Below, piece by piece: positions 8,266 to 18,200 of a DNA stretch of 64,000 nucleotides. The DNA comes from Gilvimarinus gilvus (GTDB taxonomy: Bacteria > Pseudomonadota > Gammaproteobacteria > Pseudomonadales > Cellvibrionaceae). The translations under genes were made by a program, and so were the position numbers. Under the pieces are notes generated by a model. It was not told the DNA's origin and made no database searches. It saw only the letters and a list, made by a program, of their open reading frames with translations. Positions within the stretch are counted from its first letter, which is position 1; every line of letters begins with the position of its first letter. The DNA is taken from positions 62,001 to 126,000 of the forward strand of contig NZ_JAULRU010000570.1 in the NCBI RefSeq assembly GCF_030518155.1, in the 5' to 3' direction.

Positions 8266-10254
8266 ATGAGAATCCGCGAACATCTGTCTTTGCAAACGGT
8301 GATAAAACGTAAAGGGGCGAGTGCTCTGCTCTGCGCTTTGTCACTGGCGATAGCCGCTTGCAGCTCGGAGCCCGAGCCGGCAGAAAACCAAAGTAATATA
8401 AAGAAGACTGACGCCGGCGCCCGTCAACTTGAACAACTGGATCGCGGGTTGATCGCCGTTCCGGCCGAAGAGGGCGTTTTGGTCTCCTGGCGAAAGCTAC
8501 AACGTGATTCGGATCAGTTATCGCTTGTTTTGTACCGTAACGGTGAGCTCTTATCCAATCAGTTCGTTTCGCAAAGAACCAATTTTTTGGATCGACAGGG
8601 CGACACTGGCGCCGAGTATGAGCTGCGCTCGGGCGAGCGGGTGTTGGCCAGTGTAACTGCGTGGGACACTCCCTATCTCACTCTGCCCCTTGATCAGCCG
8701 CAGGGCGGAGTGACTCCCGACGGCGAGCGTTACTCCTATACCGCCAATGATGCGAGTGTCGGCGATTTGGACGGCGATGGGCGTTACGAGATTATTCTTA
8801 AGTGGGACCCCACCAATGCCAAAGACAACTCTCAGAGCGGTTACACCGGCAATGCTCTGATTGATGCATACACCCTTGAGGGGGAGAGACTATGGCGCAT
8901 TGATATGGGGCGCAATATTCGCGCGGGCGCTCACTATACCCAGTTTATGGTGTACGACTTTGACGGCGACGGTCGCTCGGAAATCGCCATGAAAACCGCC
9001 GACGGCACAGTAGACGGCCAGGGCGGTATCATCGGCGATCCCGAGGCCAACTGGGTATCGGGTGAGAAAAAGCAGCAGGTTCGCGATCGCACAGGCTCAG
9101 AGGTGACTTCAGATGGACGCTACATTGGCAATCTTAAGGGGCGCATTCTGAATGGGCCTGAGTACTTCTCGGTATTTGAAGGCGCCACGGGCCGCGAGTT
9201 GGATACCGTTGCCTACATTCCCCAAAGAGCGCCCGGTAATGACAACCCCAGCCCCGAACAGATGAAAAAAATCTGGGGCGATGGCTATGCCAACCGCTCC
9301 GAGCGCTACCTGGCCGGCGTCGCTTATCTGGATGGCGAGCGTCCCAGTGCGGTGATGGCCCGAGGCTACTACGAACGCAGTGTGATCGCCGCCTACGACT
9401 TCAGTGATGGCGCCATTTCGCCCCGTTGGGTGTTTGACTCAGCGGTCGAAGGTGTACCGGAAAATTTCGGGGGCCAGGGTAACCATCAGTTGTCGGTCGC
9501 CGATGTTGATCGTGACGGTAAAGATGAAATTGTCTACGGCGCCATGACCCTCGATCATGACGGCTCGCCCAAGTGGACAGCGGCACTGGGGCACGGTGAC
9601 GCCATGCATGTCTCCGATCTGGACCCAACGCGGCCCGGGCTGGAATTGTTCGGTGTGTACGAATCGGTTCGTCGTAATGGCGGTATTGGTTCTGCACTGA
9701 TCGATGCGGAAGATGGTACTGTGCTGTGGAGCATGAGCGCCGAGAAAGACAATGGCAGGGGCCTGGCCGCCGACATTGACCCCCGGTATCCGGGGGCGGA
9801 AGTCTGGGCCTTAAACGCGCCGGAGTTGTTTAATATAAAAGGTGAAGCCGTCTCTGCCCAAAGGCCGCCTCAGGTTAACTTCGCCATTTGGTGGGACGGC
9901 GATTCACTGCGCGAACTGTTAGACGGTACCACTATTTACAAGTGGAATTGGAACACCGGCTCATCCGAACCTATTTTGCAGACCGAAGGCACCAAGTCCA
10001 ACAATGGTACTAAGGCTAATCCCGCATTGGCCGCCGATATTTTGGGCGACTGGCGCGAAGAGGTCATCTTCCGCACCGAGGATAACCAGGCTCTACGCAT
10101 CTACTCCACGCCCACTGCCAGCGATATCAGCCTGACAACGCTGATGCATAACGCTCAGTATCGTTTGTCGGTGGCCTGGCAGAATACTTCCTACAATCAG
10201 CCTCCGCATTTGGATTATGATGTTGGCGCGAAGGTGGATAGCCTAAAACATTAG
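8266..10254 (+). CDS. Rhamnogalacturonan lyase, polysaccharide lyase family 11, lipoprotein
   Basis: The 662-residue protein begins with a signal peptide ending in a lipobox (LAIAAC), so it is probably lipid-anchored. The rest is a single PL11 catalytic unit like Bacillus YesW/YesX. It has the N-terminal small beta domain (LDRGLIAVPAEEGVLVSW), the ANDASVGDLDGDG start of the eight-bladed propeller near residue 155, repeated calcium-binding DxDGDG loops, and the conserved ILGDWREEVIFR near the C-terminus. PL11 enzymes cleave the rhamnose-galacturonate backbone of RG-I by beta-elimination. A GAGGT precedes the ATG. It ends the permease-kinase-PL11 unit and is followed by a strong terminator. It shares its catalytic domain with the protein at 15269. 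Confidence 0.93.
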   Translation: MRIREHLSLQTVIKRKGASALLCALSLAIAACSSEPEPAENQSNIKKTDAGARQLEQLDRGLIAVPAEEGVLVSWRKLQRDSDQLSLVLYRNGELLSNQFVSQRTNFLDRQGDTGAEYELRSGERVLASVTAWDTPYLTLPLDQPQGGVTPDGERYSYTANDASVGDLDGDGRYEIILKWDPTNAKDNSQSGYTGNALIDAYTLEGERLWRIDMGRNIRAGAHYTQFMVYDFDGDGRSEIAMKTADGTVDGQGGIIGDPEANWVSGEKKQQVRDRTGSEVTSDGRYIGNLKGRILNGPEYFSVFEGATGRELDTVAYIPQRAPGNDNPSPEQMKKIWGDGYANRSERYLAGVAYLDGERPSAVMARGYYERSVIAAYDFSDGAISPRWVFDSAVEGVPENFGGQGNHQLSVADVDRDGKDEIVYGAMTLDHDGSPKWTAALGHGDAMHVSDLDPTRPGLELFGVYESVRRNGGIGSALIDAEDGTVLWSMSAEKDNGRGLAADIDPRYPGAEVWALNAPELFNIKGEAVSAQRPPQVNFAIWWDGDSLRELLDGTTIYKWNWNTGSSEPILQTEGTKSNNGTKANPALAADILGDWREEVIFRTEDNQALRIYSTPTASDISLTTLMHNAQYRLSVAWQNTSYNQPPHLDYDVGAKVDSLKH

Positions 10255-10292
10255 TGTTTGCTACCGGTTCGATCAAAGAGCCTCCATTAAAT

Positions 10293-10318
10293 AACCGGCT
10301 CCATTGGAGCCGGTTTTT
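10293..10318 (+). terminator. Rho-independent terminator after the PL11 gene
   Basis: A perfect 10-bp stem (AACCGGCTCC / GGAGCCGGTT) with a three-base loop is followed by a run of Ts, 38 bases after the stop codon. Confidence 0.9.
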
Positions 10319-10618
10319 GCATGTCTGGACAAGCTATGCATCAATTGCTTGAGAAGCTGGTATGGTGTTGATCAAGAGAAAAACCGGCCCTCGGAAATAG
10401 TGGCGTAAACTCAAGCATTAGAATCCAATTATGGGGCACGGGCTGCGCACCAGCTCGGCCTGTAGGGCTTCTAACAGCAAAACGTGCGTATAGCGATGCT
10501 ATATCGCAGTCGCGGGCCGAGTAGCGATAGATGGGGGGTGATAGATGGGTGTTGATAGAAGCCGGGCGGGCAGTTGATCGATTGTTCAATTTTGGTATTA
10601 CGCAACAGTGGAGGCTAT
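10319..10618 (+). other. Non-coding stretch before the DUF1080 gene
   Basis: About 300 bases with no supportable gene. It holds a short imperfect 14-bp tandem repeat (10526-10561) and the Shine-Dalgarno of the next gene. Open frames on the minus strand here have atypical composition and no recognisable product. Confidence 0.5.
10526..10561. repeat. Imperfect 14-bp tandem repeat, about 2.5 copies
   Basis: Two 14-base units (GATAGATGGGGGGT and GATAGATGGGTGTT) lie head to tail, followed by a partial third (GATAGAAG). Function unknown. Confidence 0.6.
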
Positions 10619-11440
10619 ATGCCGCGATTAAAAACTAAAGGCCCGGTGCGATGGGCGACGAGTTTTTCTGTAGGGTTGATGTGTTGTGCGAGTATGATTT
10701 CATACAGCTCTAATGATATCTCCTCTGAGAGTGACGATTGGAAGTCCCTGTTTAACGGCGAGGATCTTGATGGTTGGGTCGTAAAAATTCACCGTCACGA
10801 AGTTGGCGAAAATTATGCGAATACGTTTCGGGTTGTCGATGGTGTTATCCAGGTCAATTACGATGACTACGACGGATTCGGCGACCGTTTTGGTCACATT
10901 TTTTATCAACAGCCTTTTTCATCTTATCATCTGAAATTCGAGTATCGTTTTACCGAACAGTGGCTTGACGATGCACCGAGCTATGCTTATCGCAACAGTG
11001 GGGTTATGTTTCATTCACAGGGGCCCGATACAATTCTGAAAGAGCAAGACTGGCCAATCTCCATTGAATATCAAATGCTGGCAGAGAGGGGCGACGGAAA
11101 ACCCCGGCCCACCGGGAATATGTGCTCCCCCGGCACTGATGTGTTTTATAAGGGCAGGCTTGATGAGCGCCACTGTATCAATTCGTCTTCTGCTACCTAC
11201 CCGCCGGGCGAGTGGGTTATGGGTGAGCTTATTGTTTATGGCGACTCCCGGGTCGTACATAAAGTGAATGGAAAACAAGTCCTGGAATATACCAATCCCC
11301 AGATCGGTGGCGGCGTCGTGAGCGGGTTTGATCCAAAAGTTTGGGTTGAGGGACAGCCGTTAAAAGAAGGCTATATTGCGCTGCAGTCTGAGGGGCAGGG
11401 CGTTGAGTTCCGGGATATAAAAATTAAGCAGTTTGAATAA
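10619..11440 (+). CDS. Exported DUF1080 (3-keto-disaccharide hydrolase-like) protein
   Basis: The 273-residue protein starts with a positively charged N-terminus and a hydrophobic segment (WATSFSVGLMCCASMISYS), so it is probably exported. The mature part has the DUF1080 beta-sandwich signature WKSLFNGEDLDGWVVK followed by GVMFHSQ and the C-terminal GYIALQSEGQGVEFRDIKIK. Characterised members act on 3-keto-glycosides; others may bind or cleave plant glycans, and the true substrate here is unknown. A longer reading from a TTG at 10574 exists, but the ATG at 10619 has a strong GGAGG 5-8 bases upstream. It lies alone between two terminators, convergent with the TonB receptor gene. Confidence 0.8.
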   Translation: MPRLKTKGPVRWATSFSVGLMCCASMISYSSNDISSESDDWKSLFNGEDLDGWVVKIHRHEVGENYANTFRVVDGVIQVNYDDYDGFGDRFGHIFYQQPFSSYHLKFEYRFTEQWLDDAPSYAYRNSGVMFHSQGPDTILKEQDWPISIEYQMLAERGDGKPRPTGNMCSPGTDVFYKGRLDERHCINSSSATYPPGEWVMGELIVYGDSRVVHKVNGKQVLEYTNPQIGGGVVSGFDPKVWVEGQPLKEGYIALQSEGQGVEFRDIKIKQFE

Positions 11441-11479
11441 AACCTATTAGGTTTTTGCAGACGGCTAGTCTCCCTCTAT

Positions 11480-11513
11480 GAAAAAGCCCCGGTATGAGTG
11501 CCGAGGCTTTTTC
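11480..11513. terminator. Bidirectional terminator between DUF1080 and TonB receptor genes
   Basis: The stem GAAAAAGCC / GGCTTTTTC has further CGG/CCG pairing inside. Its A-rich left and T-rich right arms can serve both converging genes. Confidence 0.8.
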
Positions 11514-11557
11514 GGTAGTCAAAGGCACCTCGCGGCGCCTTTGTGAGGCTGCGATAA

Positions 11558-14500
11558 TTACATTCTATAGGTGAAACCTAGCGAGAATGCACGGCCAGAC
11601 CACTGCAGGTCATTGGTCCGTCCGGGGCCTGAGGTTTCCAGTTTAACTTCGCGGCCCAGGTTTCGGGCATCCACGTAGAATTTCAGATTTTCGTTTAATG
11701 TGTAGGCAATCTTACCGTCGATGTAACCGCTGGCATCAACAAAAACGGGTAGGCCATCAAATACTCGTGAATAGAATTCATCACGATAGTTATAGGCCAG
11801 TTTGATGCTCCAGGATTCATCCTCGTAGAAAGCTTCCAGGTTATAGGAGTTCTCTGACTGACCGCGTAGTGGCATTTGTTCGCCTGTCAGCGGGTTGAAG
11901 TCGTCAACGTTATCAGCCGTTATATAGGTGTAGTTTGCTTTTGCACCGGTGTTGCTGAGAAAGCCGGGCAAAAAGTCAAAGAAAGTAGAGGCCTGAATCT
12001 CAAAGCCTTTGGTCGTGATACCTTCTTTGTTCACTTGCTGCCGAACATCCCAAACAGTGCCATCGTTAAAGAAGTCAACATCTTGCTGCGTTTCCGCGCC
12101 AAAGATATAACTGGTGATATCTTTGACGAAGTAGGCGGCGGACAAAATTGACGCGTCATTCGGATACCAGGTCAGTGCGACTTCGCCCTGAGTGGCTCGG
12201 TAAGGGTCCAGATCCGGGTTGCCTGCGGTGCAGGTGTTGGGGGTCATCTGATCTACGGCGAGCGGATAGTCGCGCAAGGTACAATCGGCGTTGATGTTAA
12301 GGTCGTTAATATTTGGACGGGCCATTACCTTCGCCACACCTACGTATGCCTCAAGCCCTTCCATCATTTCCAGTGTCAGGTTCAGGCTGGGAAGAACGTC
12401 AACAAAGTCCTCTTCGACGGTTTGACGCCCCTCAAACGCGCGCGGATCATCGGGATCTTCAACCCCCGCTAGGTCTTCGCCGTTGGGTCCGTAGATGGGG
12501 TTGCCACTTTCGTCGGTCTGTTCCACCAGCACGCGGATGCGGGTGAAGCCTTCCGAAGCCGTCTCAGTGCGCGCTACGCGAACACCAAAATTACCGCGCA
12601 GAATCATGCTGCCGATGTCGGTTTCAAAATCTGCCTGAACGTAAGCGGACTGAGTCTGAACGTTGATATTGTAGCGGCTGTCAATGGGTTGCAAGTTGCC
12701 GCGTGCAGCCTCGGCGGAGCTGTAACCACTGCGCTCAAGCAGGGTGTTTAAATAGGGGTCAGTATCAATCGCCATATAGCTTTCGATAACGTCTACGTCC
12801 AGGTCGTAGTCGCGGAAAAACATATCGGTAGCGAAGCGGTTGTCGACTAATACGGCTTCATGATCGTCCTGGGTCCAGACTCTGGTTTCCCCATCGACTG
12901 TATATGGATTGCCAACGGTCTGCATGAGGTTGTAGCCCCAAGAATTGTTGGCAAAATCTTGGTCGGTGGCGATAAAACCGGTGCGGTATGCCTTAAAGAA
13001 TGAGTCTTCGGGGCTGTAGATCAAATCAACCTGAGCAATGTTTTCGGAGGCCTCGTTCTGATATGGCGAGTACTTAAAGCGATCCAGAGAGGTGTACTGC
13101 GTACCATCGTTGTAATTGAAGGTGTCGAACGTGTCGTTTTCATCGTTTTGATTGATGATGTAAGCATCTGTGAAATCAATTTCCGGCAGTTCGCCGACTT
13201 GGGTGACCACAATACCGCCGACATTGTTCTGTGCCGATTGGGTGTCGCGAGAATCAATGTCCTCAAAGGTTGATGATCGCGCGATATAACCATCAATTTT
13301 CCAATTGTCATTGATGTAATCAAAGCCAGCGTGCATTACCTCACGTTCTTGGTCCCAATCAAAGTTCAACGTCCGATTTCTAATTGTGGCACCAATCGGT
13401 GTTCCCGCCGCGTTTACGCCATTGGTGACGAACTGCACAACGTTTTTGTCCCCATCGACCACGGCGCTGTCTAAATTGAATGCTGAGCCCACTTCAACTT
13501 GAAAATTGCGGTCGGTGGCAACCTTATGACGGCTACTGTCGGTGTAAGATACGTCGAAAGACCAGTGGTCGGTAAGTTGATATTGCAACTCAATGTTTGC
13601 GGATAAGCGATCCTCTTCGCGGCCCCAGATGCTGTAGCGAGGTGTGCTTGGGCTGTACTCGTACCACTGCTCCAGACACGCTGTTTCCCCCGCTGCATCG
13701 AGTCCGGCGTTCATACACTCTTGTTGGCTAGAGTAGTCTGCGTACAGTTGATCTATGGAGGTTTTATTGGGGTCCATGTCAACGTCGTGATACTTCTGCC
13801 AGTTGGTATTGCGCAGGCCGTTTAGCATGGTGTGTACTTCGGATCCGGTAATGTTGACTAATACGCCAAACTTATCGGTAACTTTATAGACGCCCGTCAA
13901 ATTATACTTGGGCATTACCTCATCAATCATCGTGTTGTACTGGGCTTCCCCATTGATTGACAGAAAGTTTTCGTCGAATTCATTGGGCTTGCGAGTGTTA
14001 ATTTGGATGGTACCACCCACGCCACCCTCGGTGAGGCGGGCCTCGGAACCTTTATAGACATCGATGGATTTGACCAGCTCTGAGGCCATATCCCGGAAAT
14101 CGACGCTGCGGCTGCCGCCCATACCCATGGCGGTTACACCATTTAATTCAACGCGTACCAAACCAGATTCGACACCGCGAACGCTTACAGAGGTACCTTC
14201 ACCCATGTCGCGTTCAAGTTGGATGCCCGATATCCGTTGCAGTGCTTCACCAATATTTTTATCGGGGAACTCACTAATATCTTCGGCAACGATGGAATCC
14301 ATCATAGTGCCGGCTTCTCTTTTTCGATCCAGGGCGCTGGTATAACTATGGCGAATCCCGGTGATAATTACTTCTTCGAGTTGGAAGTTTTCACTCTCCT
14401 CTGCTTGAGGTTGGGCCTGATCTTCTTGCGCATATGCATGGGTGGCAGCAAGTGTGCCAATTGCGGCGCCCGCCAATATGGACGTTATACGTTTGGCCAA

Positions 14501-14572
14501 CGAATTCTTTTTAAACAGAGAAAACTCTGAGTTGATGCAGTCAAGGTTATTAGACTGATTGTAATTATTCAT
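11558..14572 (-). CDS. TonB-dependent outer-membrane receptor of the glycan-utilisation type
   Basis: The 1004-residue protein has a signal peptide (ILAGAAIGTLAATHAYAQ, cleaved near residue 48), a short acidic linker, and a plug domain with the motifs FPDKNIGEALQRISGIQL and RVELNGV. The IQINTRKP segment closes the plug, and a beta-barrel of about 750 residues follows. Such receptors in Cellvibrio and Xanthomonas relatives import oligosaccharides using TonB-ExbBD energy. Its place between two PL11 lyases makes rhamnogalacturonan oligosaccharides the probable cargo (inference). The long N-terminus before the signal peptide is unusual, and a downstream start is possible. The protein ends in YRM rather than the usual terminal aromatic residue. 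Confidence 0.92.
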   Translation of the reverse strand: MNNYNQSNNLDCINSEFSLFKKNSLAKRITSILAGAAIGTLAATHAYAQEDQAQPQAEESENFQLEEVIITGIRHSYTSALDRKREAGTMMDSIVAEDISEFPDKNIGEALQRISGIQLERDMGEGTSVSVRGVESGLVRVELNGVTAMGMGGSRSVDFRDMASELVKSIDVYKGSEARLTEGGVGGTIQINTRKPNEFDENFLSINGEAQYNTMIDEVMPKYNLTGVYKVTDKFGVLVNITGSEVHTMLNGLRNTNWQKYHDVDMDPNKTSIDQLYADYSSQQECMNAGLDAAGETACLEQWYEYSPSTPRYSIWGREEDRLSANIELQYQLTDHWSFDVSYTDSSRHKVATDRNFQVEVGSAFNLDSAVVDGDKNVVQFVTNGVNAAGTPIGATIRNRTLNFDWDQEREVMHAGFDYINDNWKIDGYIARSSTFEDIDSRDTQSAQNNVGGIVVTQVGELPEIDFTDAYIINQNDENDTFDTFNYNDGTQYTSLDRFKYSPYQNEASENIAQVDLIYSPEDSFFKAYRTGFIATDQDFANNSWGYNLMQTVGNPYTVDGETRVWTQDDHEAVLVDNRFATDMFFRDYDLDVDVIESYMAIDTDPYLNTLLERSGYSSAEAARGNLQPIDSRYNINVQTQSAYVQADFETDIGSMILRGNFGVRVARTETASEGFTRIRVLVEQTDESGNPIYGPNGEDLAGVEDPDDPRAFEGRQTVEEDFVDVLPSLNLTLEMMEGLEAYVGVAKVMARPNINDLNINADCTLRDYPLAVDQMTPNTCTAGNPDLDPYRATQGEVALTWYPNDASILSAAYFVKDITSYIFGAETQQDVDFFNDGTVWDVRQQVNKEGITTKGFEIQASTFFDFLPGFLSNTGAKANYTYITADNVDDFNPLTGEQMPLRGQSENSYNLEAFYEDESWSIKLAYNYRDEFYSRVFDGLPVFVDASGYIDGKIAYTLNENLKFYVDARNLGREVKLETSGPGRTNDLQWSGRAFSLGFTYRM

Positions 14573-14704
14573 TATGAAGTCCCGCCCTAATTGTTAGTAA
14601 GTGGAAATTTTATTGAATAGTGACTTTTCTAACAGAGGCCATGTTATAACCAAAAAATGTCAAATTCAATAAAATGCAGCCATAAATGAACGCGAAGCTT
14701 CAAG

Positions 14705-14740
14705 GGTAACGGTGCGCGATGATCGGTAACGATTGGTAAC
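14705..14740. promoter_or_regulatory. Three phased GGTAAC direct repeats
   Basis: GGTAAC occurs at 14705-14710, 14725-14730 and 14735-14740, that is at intervals of 20 and 10 bases, matching one and two turns of the helix. This pattern fits a direct-repeat binding activator such as an AraC-type protein, but the binder is not identified. Confidence 0.4.
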
Positions 14741-14759
14741 AGTTTTGTGGTCGTGGGGA

Positions 14760-14777
14760 AACAATGCACGCATTGTT
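14760..14777. promoter_or_regulatory. Perfect 18-bp palindrome, candidate operator
   Basis: AACAATGC-AC-GCATTGTT is a perfect inverted repeat of 8-bp arms with a 2-bp centre, about 190 bases upstream of the TonB receptor start. The arm GCATTGTT recurs at 5026 and 39803 upstream of other catabolic operons. It is typical in size for a dimeric GntR- or LacI-type repressor. Confidence 0.5.
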
Positions 14778-15268
14778 CGTCGAAAAAGGTATGAGTGGTA
14801 ATCATGGAGAACGATATTTTCAAAAGGTTGTATTGACCATAAGTGCGCGCGCTAGTGAATTCATGCCCTGTAGAGCCTTTGACCTGGTATTGCTGGTGTA
14901 TTGAGGCTTAACGGAGGTCGAAGTTGGCGGGCACTTGGTCACATTGCGTTAGAGCTTGCAGTCGTGGGATATGCCCGGATATCGCTTTGCTTGTAGTGCT
15001 CCGCAATTGCCAGATGGTGCGGGTTAAAGAGAGCCTATAGATTGATTTTGCTGAAGAGTGTTGGAAACTACAGCCAAAAAACACTAGAATCGTGATCGAA
15101 CCTGATGTAATGTGATTGTTGGTGGCTAATTCTTAGTGCGAAAATAATTATAAATGATTAAGATCGTTGCTATTTACCATTTATAAAAATAAATCGGATT
15201 CATCGCCACATGGTTTTCAGGCTTAGCTCTAACATCACTTTCTTAGAATCACTTTCGGAGACAGCATA

Positions 15269-18200
15269 ATGAGAAAAGACGGAAGGTATTTCAAAGGCAA
15301 ACGTTACACTTCGGCAGCACCGTTTGTGACACTGGCGTTCACCGCCGTGCTCGCCGGCTGCGGTAGTGACGATTACACACCCGCCGAGCCGTATCAGGCG
15401 CCTCCCGCGGAGGATGCCGAGCGCGATACCAGTGGCGGCTCTAACGTTCAGTATTTAGACCGGGGGCTGGTCGCTATGCCCGCCGAAGATGGAGGCAATG
15501 TTCTCAGCTGGCGCTGGTCGGGTCTCGATGAGCAACGAATTCGGTTTGAAGTTTATAAGAACGATGAGTTCTTCAGGACAGTTCGGCCCGGTGAGCCGAC
15601 TTTCTTAGAAGATATTAACGGCGAGGCTGGAGACAGCTACCGTGTGGTCGCTCTGGTTGACGGCGAAGAGAAGGACTCTTCAGATATAGTTCAGGTCCAA
15701 GAAGGTCCTTATCTGGACATACCATTGAATAAGCCGGCAAACGGTTTTGTCGATGGCGTCGAGTACAGCTATATCGCCAATGACGCTTCTGCAGCTGACT
15801 TAAACGGTGATGGTCAGTACGAGCTCATTCTAAAGTGGGAGCCGGATAACGCTAAAGACAACTCTCAGGGCGGCAAGACCGGTGACGTGCTTATCGACGC
15901 GTATACCCTGGAAGGTGAACTTCTGTGGCGCATCAATCTAGGCCCCAATATTCGCGCGGGCGCTCACTACACTCAGTTTATCGCCTACGACTTTAACCAG
16001 GACGGCCAGGCGGAAGTTGCTATGAAAACGGCGGACGGCACCGTTGATGGTCGAGGTACCGTCATTGGTGATGCCGAGGCTGACTATCGCAATGATAGCG
16101 GGTACGTGCTGGACGGCCCCGAATTCCTAACCATATTTGAAGGTATTTCTGGTGAGGCGTTAAGCACTGTGGATTACAATCCACCGCGCGGCGACGACAT
16201 TAATGCTATTTGGGGTGACGATTACGGCAACCGAGTCGATCGCTTTTTGGCGGGTGTTGCTTATTTAGACGGCAAAACACCAAGTCTGGTAATGTCGCGC
16301 GGCTACTACACGCGTTCGGTTGTGGCGACCTATAATTTTGACGGCAACAACCTTATCCAAAATTGGGTTTACGATTCTAATGAGGATGACTCAGCGGCCA
16401 GCTTGGCCGGTCAGGGAGCGCATAGCCTGAGTATTGCCGATGTTGACAGCGATGGTAAAGACGAAATTATCTTTGGTGCCGCCACGTTGGATAATGACGG
16501 TACGGCGCTTTATAGCACTGGGCTGGGTCACGGCGATGCGCTTCATGTGGCCGATATTATTCCGGGCAATGCAGGCCTGGAAATTTTTATGGTGCACGAA
16601 AGTTCTACGTCCTACATTACCGAAGAAGGTAATTTTGGTGTTGAAGTGCATGATGCCGCAACCGGTGAAATTCTGATCTCGCAGCCGAGTAACGGCGAAG
16701 GTGACGATGTCGGTCGTGGTGTTACCGGCGATATCGATCCAAACTATCCGGGTCTCGAAAGCTGGGGCTCGCGCGGTGGTTTGATGGCGGCCGACGGCTC
16801 GATCATTTCTGAAAACAAGCCCGCCATGAATTTTATGGTGTGGTGGGACGGTGATCTTAATCGGGAAATGTTGGACGGAACCGAAGTGACTAAGTGGAAT
16901 TCGGAATCGCTTCTGGTTGAAAAAGACGCTTTGTTTAACGCCGGCACCTTCTCCAATGGTTTGGCTGTGTCTAATAATGGTACAAAGGCCACGCCTTCAT
17001 TGTCTGCGGATATTCTTGGAGACTGGCGCGAGGAAATGGTGTTCGCCAATGAGGCCAGTACCCGCTTGATGGTCTACTCAAGTAACATTCCTACCGACGT
17101 TAGGTTGCCGACACTGATGCACGATCGGCAGTATCGTACGGCTATCGCCTGGCAGAATGTTGGCTACAACCAGCCGCCGCACCCAAGCTTTTATATGGGT
17201 TCGGACATGGAGTTGTATGATCATGTCATCAAAGAGTTGCCTCAATTTAAAACACAGGCCGTTAACGGTCAGATGGCAACCGGAGTTACCGCACAAGGTA
17301 ATAACGACAATATTCTGGTCAAAGTTTTCCCTGGTAGCGCCGAACTTGGCTCGGCTACTATTTTCCGGGCTGAAGTCAATGATCGCGACGCCGCGGCACA
17401 AGTGGGCATGCTCGAAGGTGGTCAGACGTCTTTTGTCGACGAGTCTGCCGTTCCGGATGTGACCTATTACTATTGGGTTGAGGCCGACGTTGCCGGGTTG
17501 GATGGTGCCTATGCCGCCCGAATGACCTCCACGCTTATTCCACGGGTTGCCGTAGCGAGTCTGGATAACTATGTGGATCTGACCTGGGTCACAAGTCTCA
17601 ATCTGAGTGATGTCTATATTTATCGAGCTCAGACCGAAGAGTTCGGCATGGTGCCCAATAAGCCTGCGTCTTCTTATGCGCGAGTGAATGGCAAAGCCAG
17701 AACTTGGAGTGATGCCGGTACCGAGGAGGGGCATAAGTACTATTACTGGGTTGAACTGGTTACGGCTGCGGGGGACTCCATTGTGGCCGATCCGGTGTTT
17801 GGCGAGAATTTGATTGTTGCCAAGACAAATCTTGATGCCACCTATCAAAACGGCATTCTTACCGTTTGCTGGAATCTCGAAAACGTCGAGCCGGGCGCTA
17901 CCTATAACGAACTCTACCGCAATGACCGAAATCAGGCCGGTGGCCGCTCTCGGATCTTTCCCAACAGTGATCCGGCAACCATCTATAATGGCTGTTTTGA
18001 CGATGTCGGGCCCGAGGGTGGTTTCGCAGAGGGGCAAGGCTACTGGTATATGTTCAAGCAGGTCGCTAGCAATGAGATCGTAGGGCCATTCGGTAACGGG
18101 CTCGAGAGCAACTTGACCAACCTTTCTGCCGGGCTAGATACTGAACTGGGTACAATTAATCTGACATGGGAGCTTTGGAATTTTGGACAGAGTATTGTCA

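Larger units (their letters stand above)
14573..15268. promoter_or_regulatory. Long divergent control region between the TonB receptor and the large PL11 gene
   Basis: This gene-free, AT-rich 696-bp region separates two divergent, presumably co-induced genes. It contains three GGTAAC boxes in helical phase (14705, 14725, 14735), a perfect palindrome at 14760-14777, an ATGTGATTG box near 15110 and a TATAAA-like AT-rich stretch near 15150. A GGAG lies nine bases before the PL11 ATG. No coding region is supportable here. Confidence 0.5.

Noticed and set aside
10341-10589. 82-codon minus-strand frame in the gap before DUF1080
   Set aside because: It has no family resemblance and no ribosome site, and it overlaps the tandem repeat and the next gene's upstream region.
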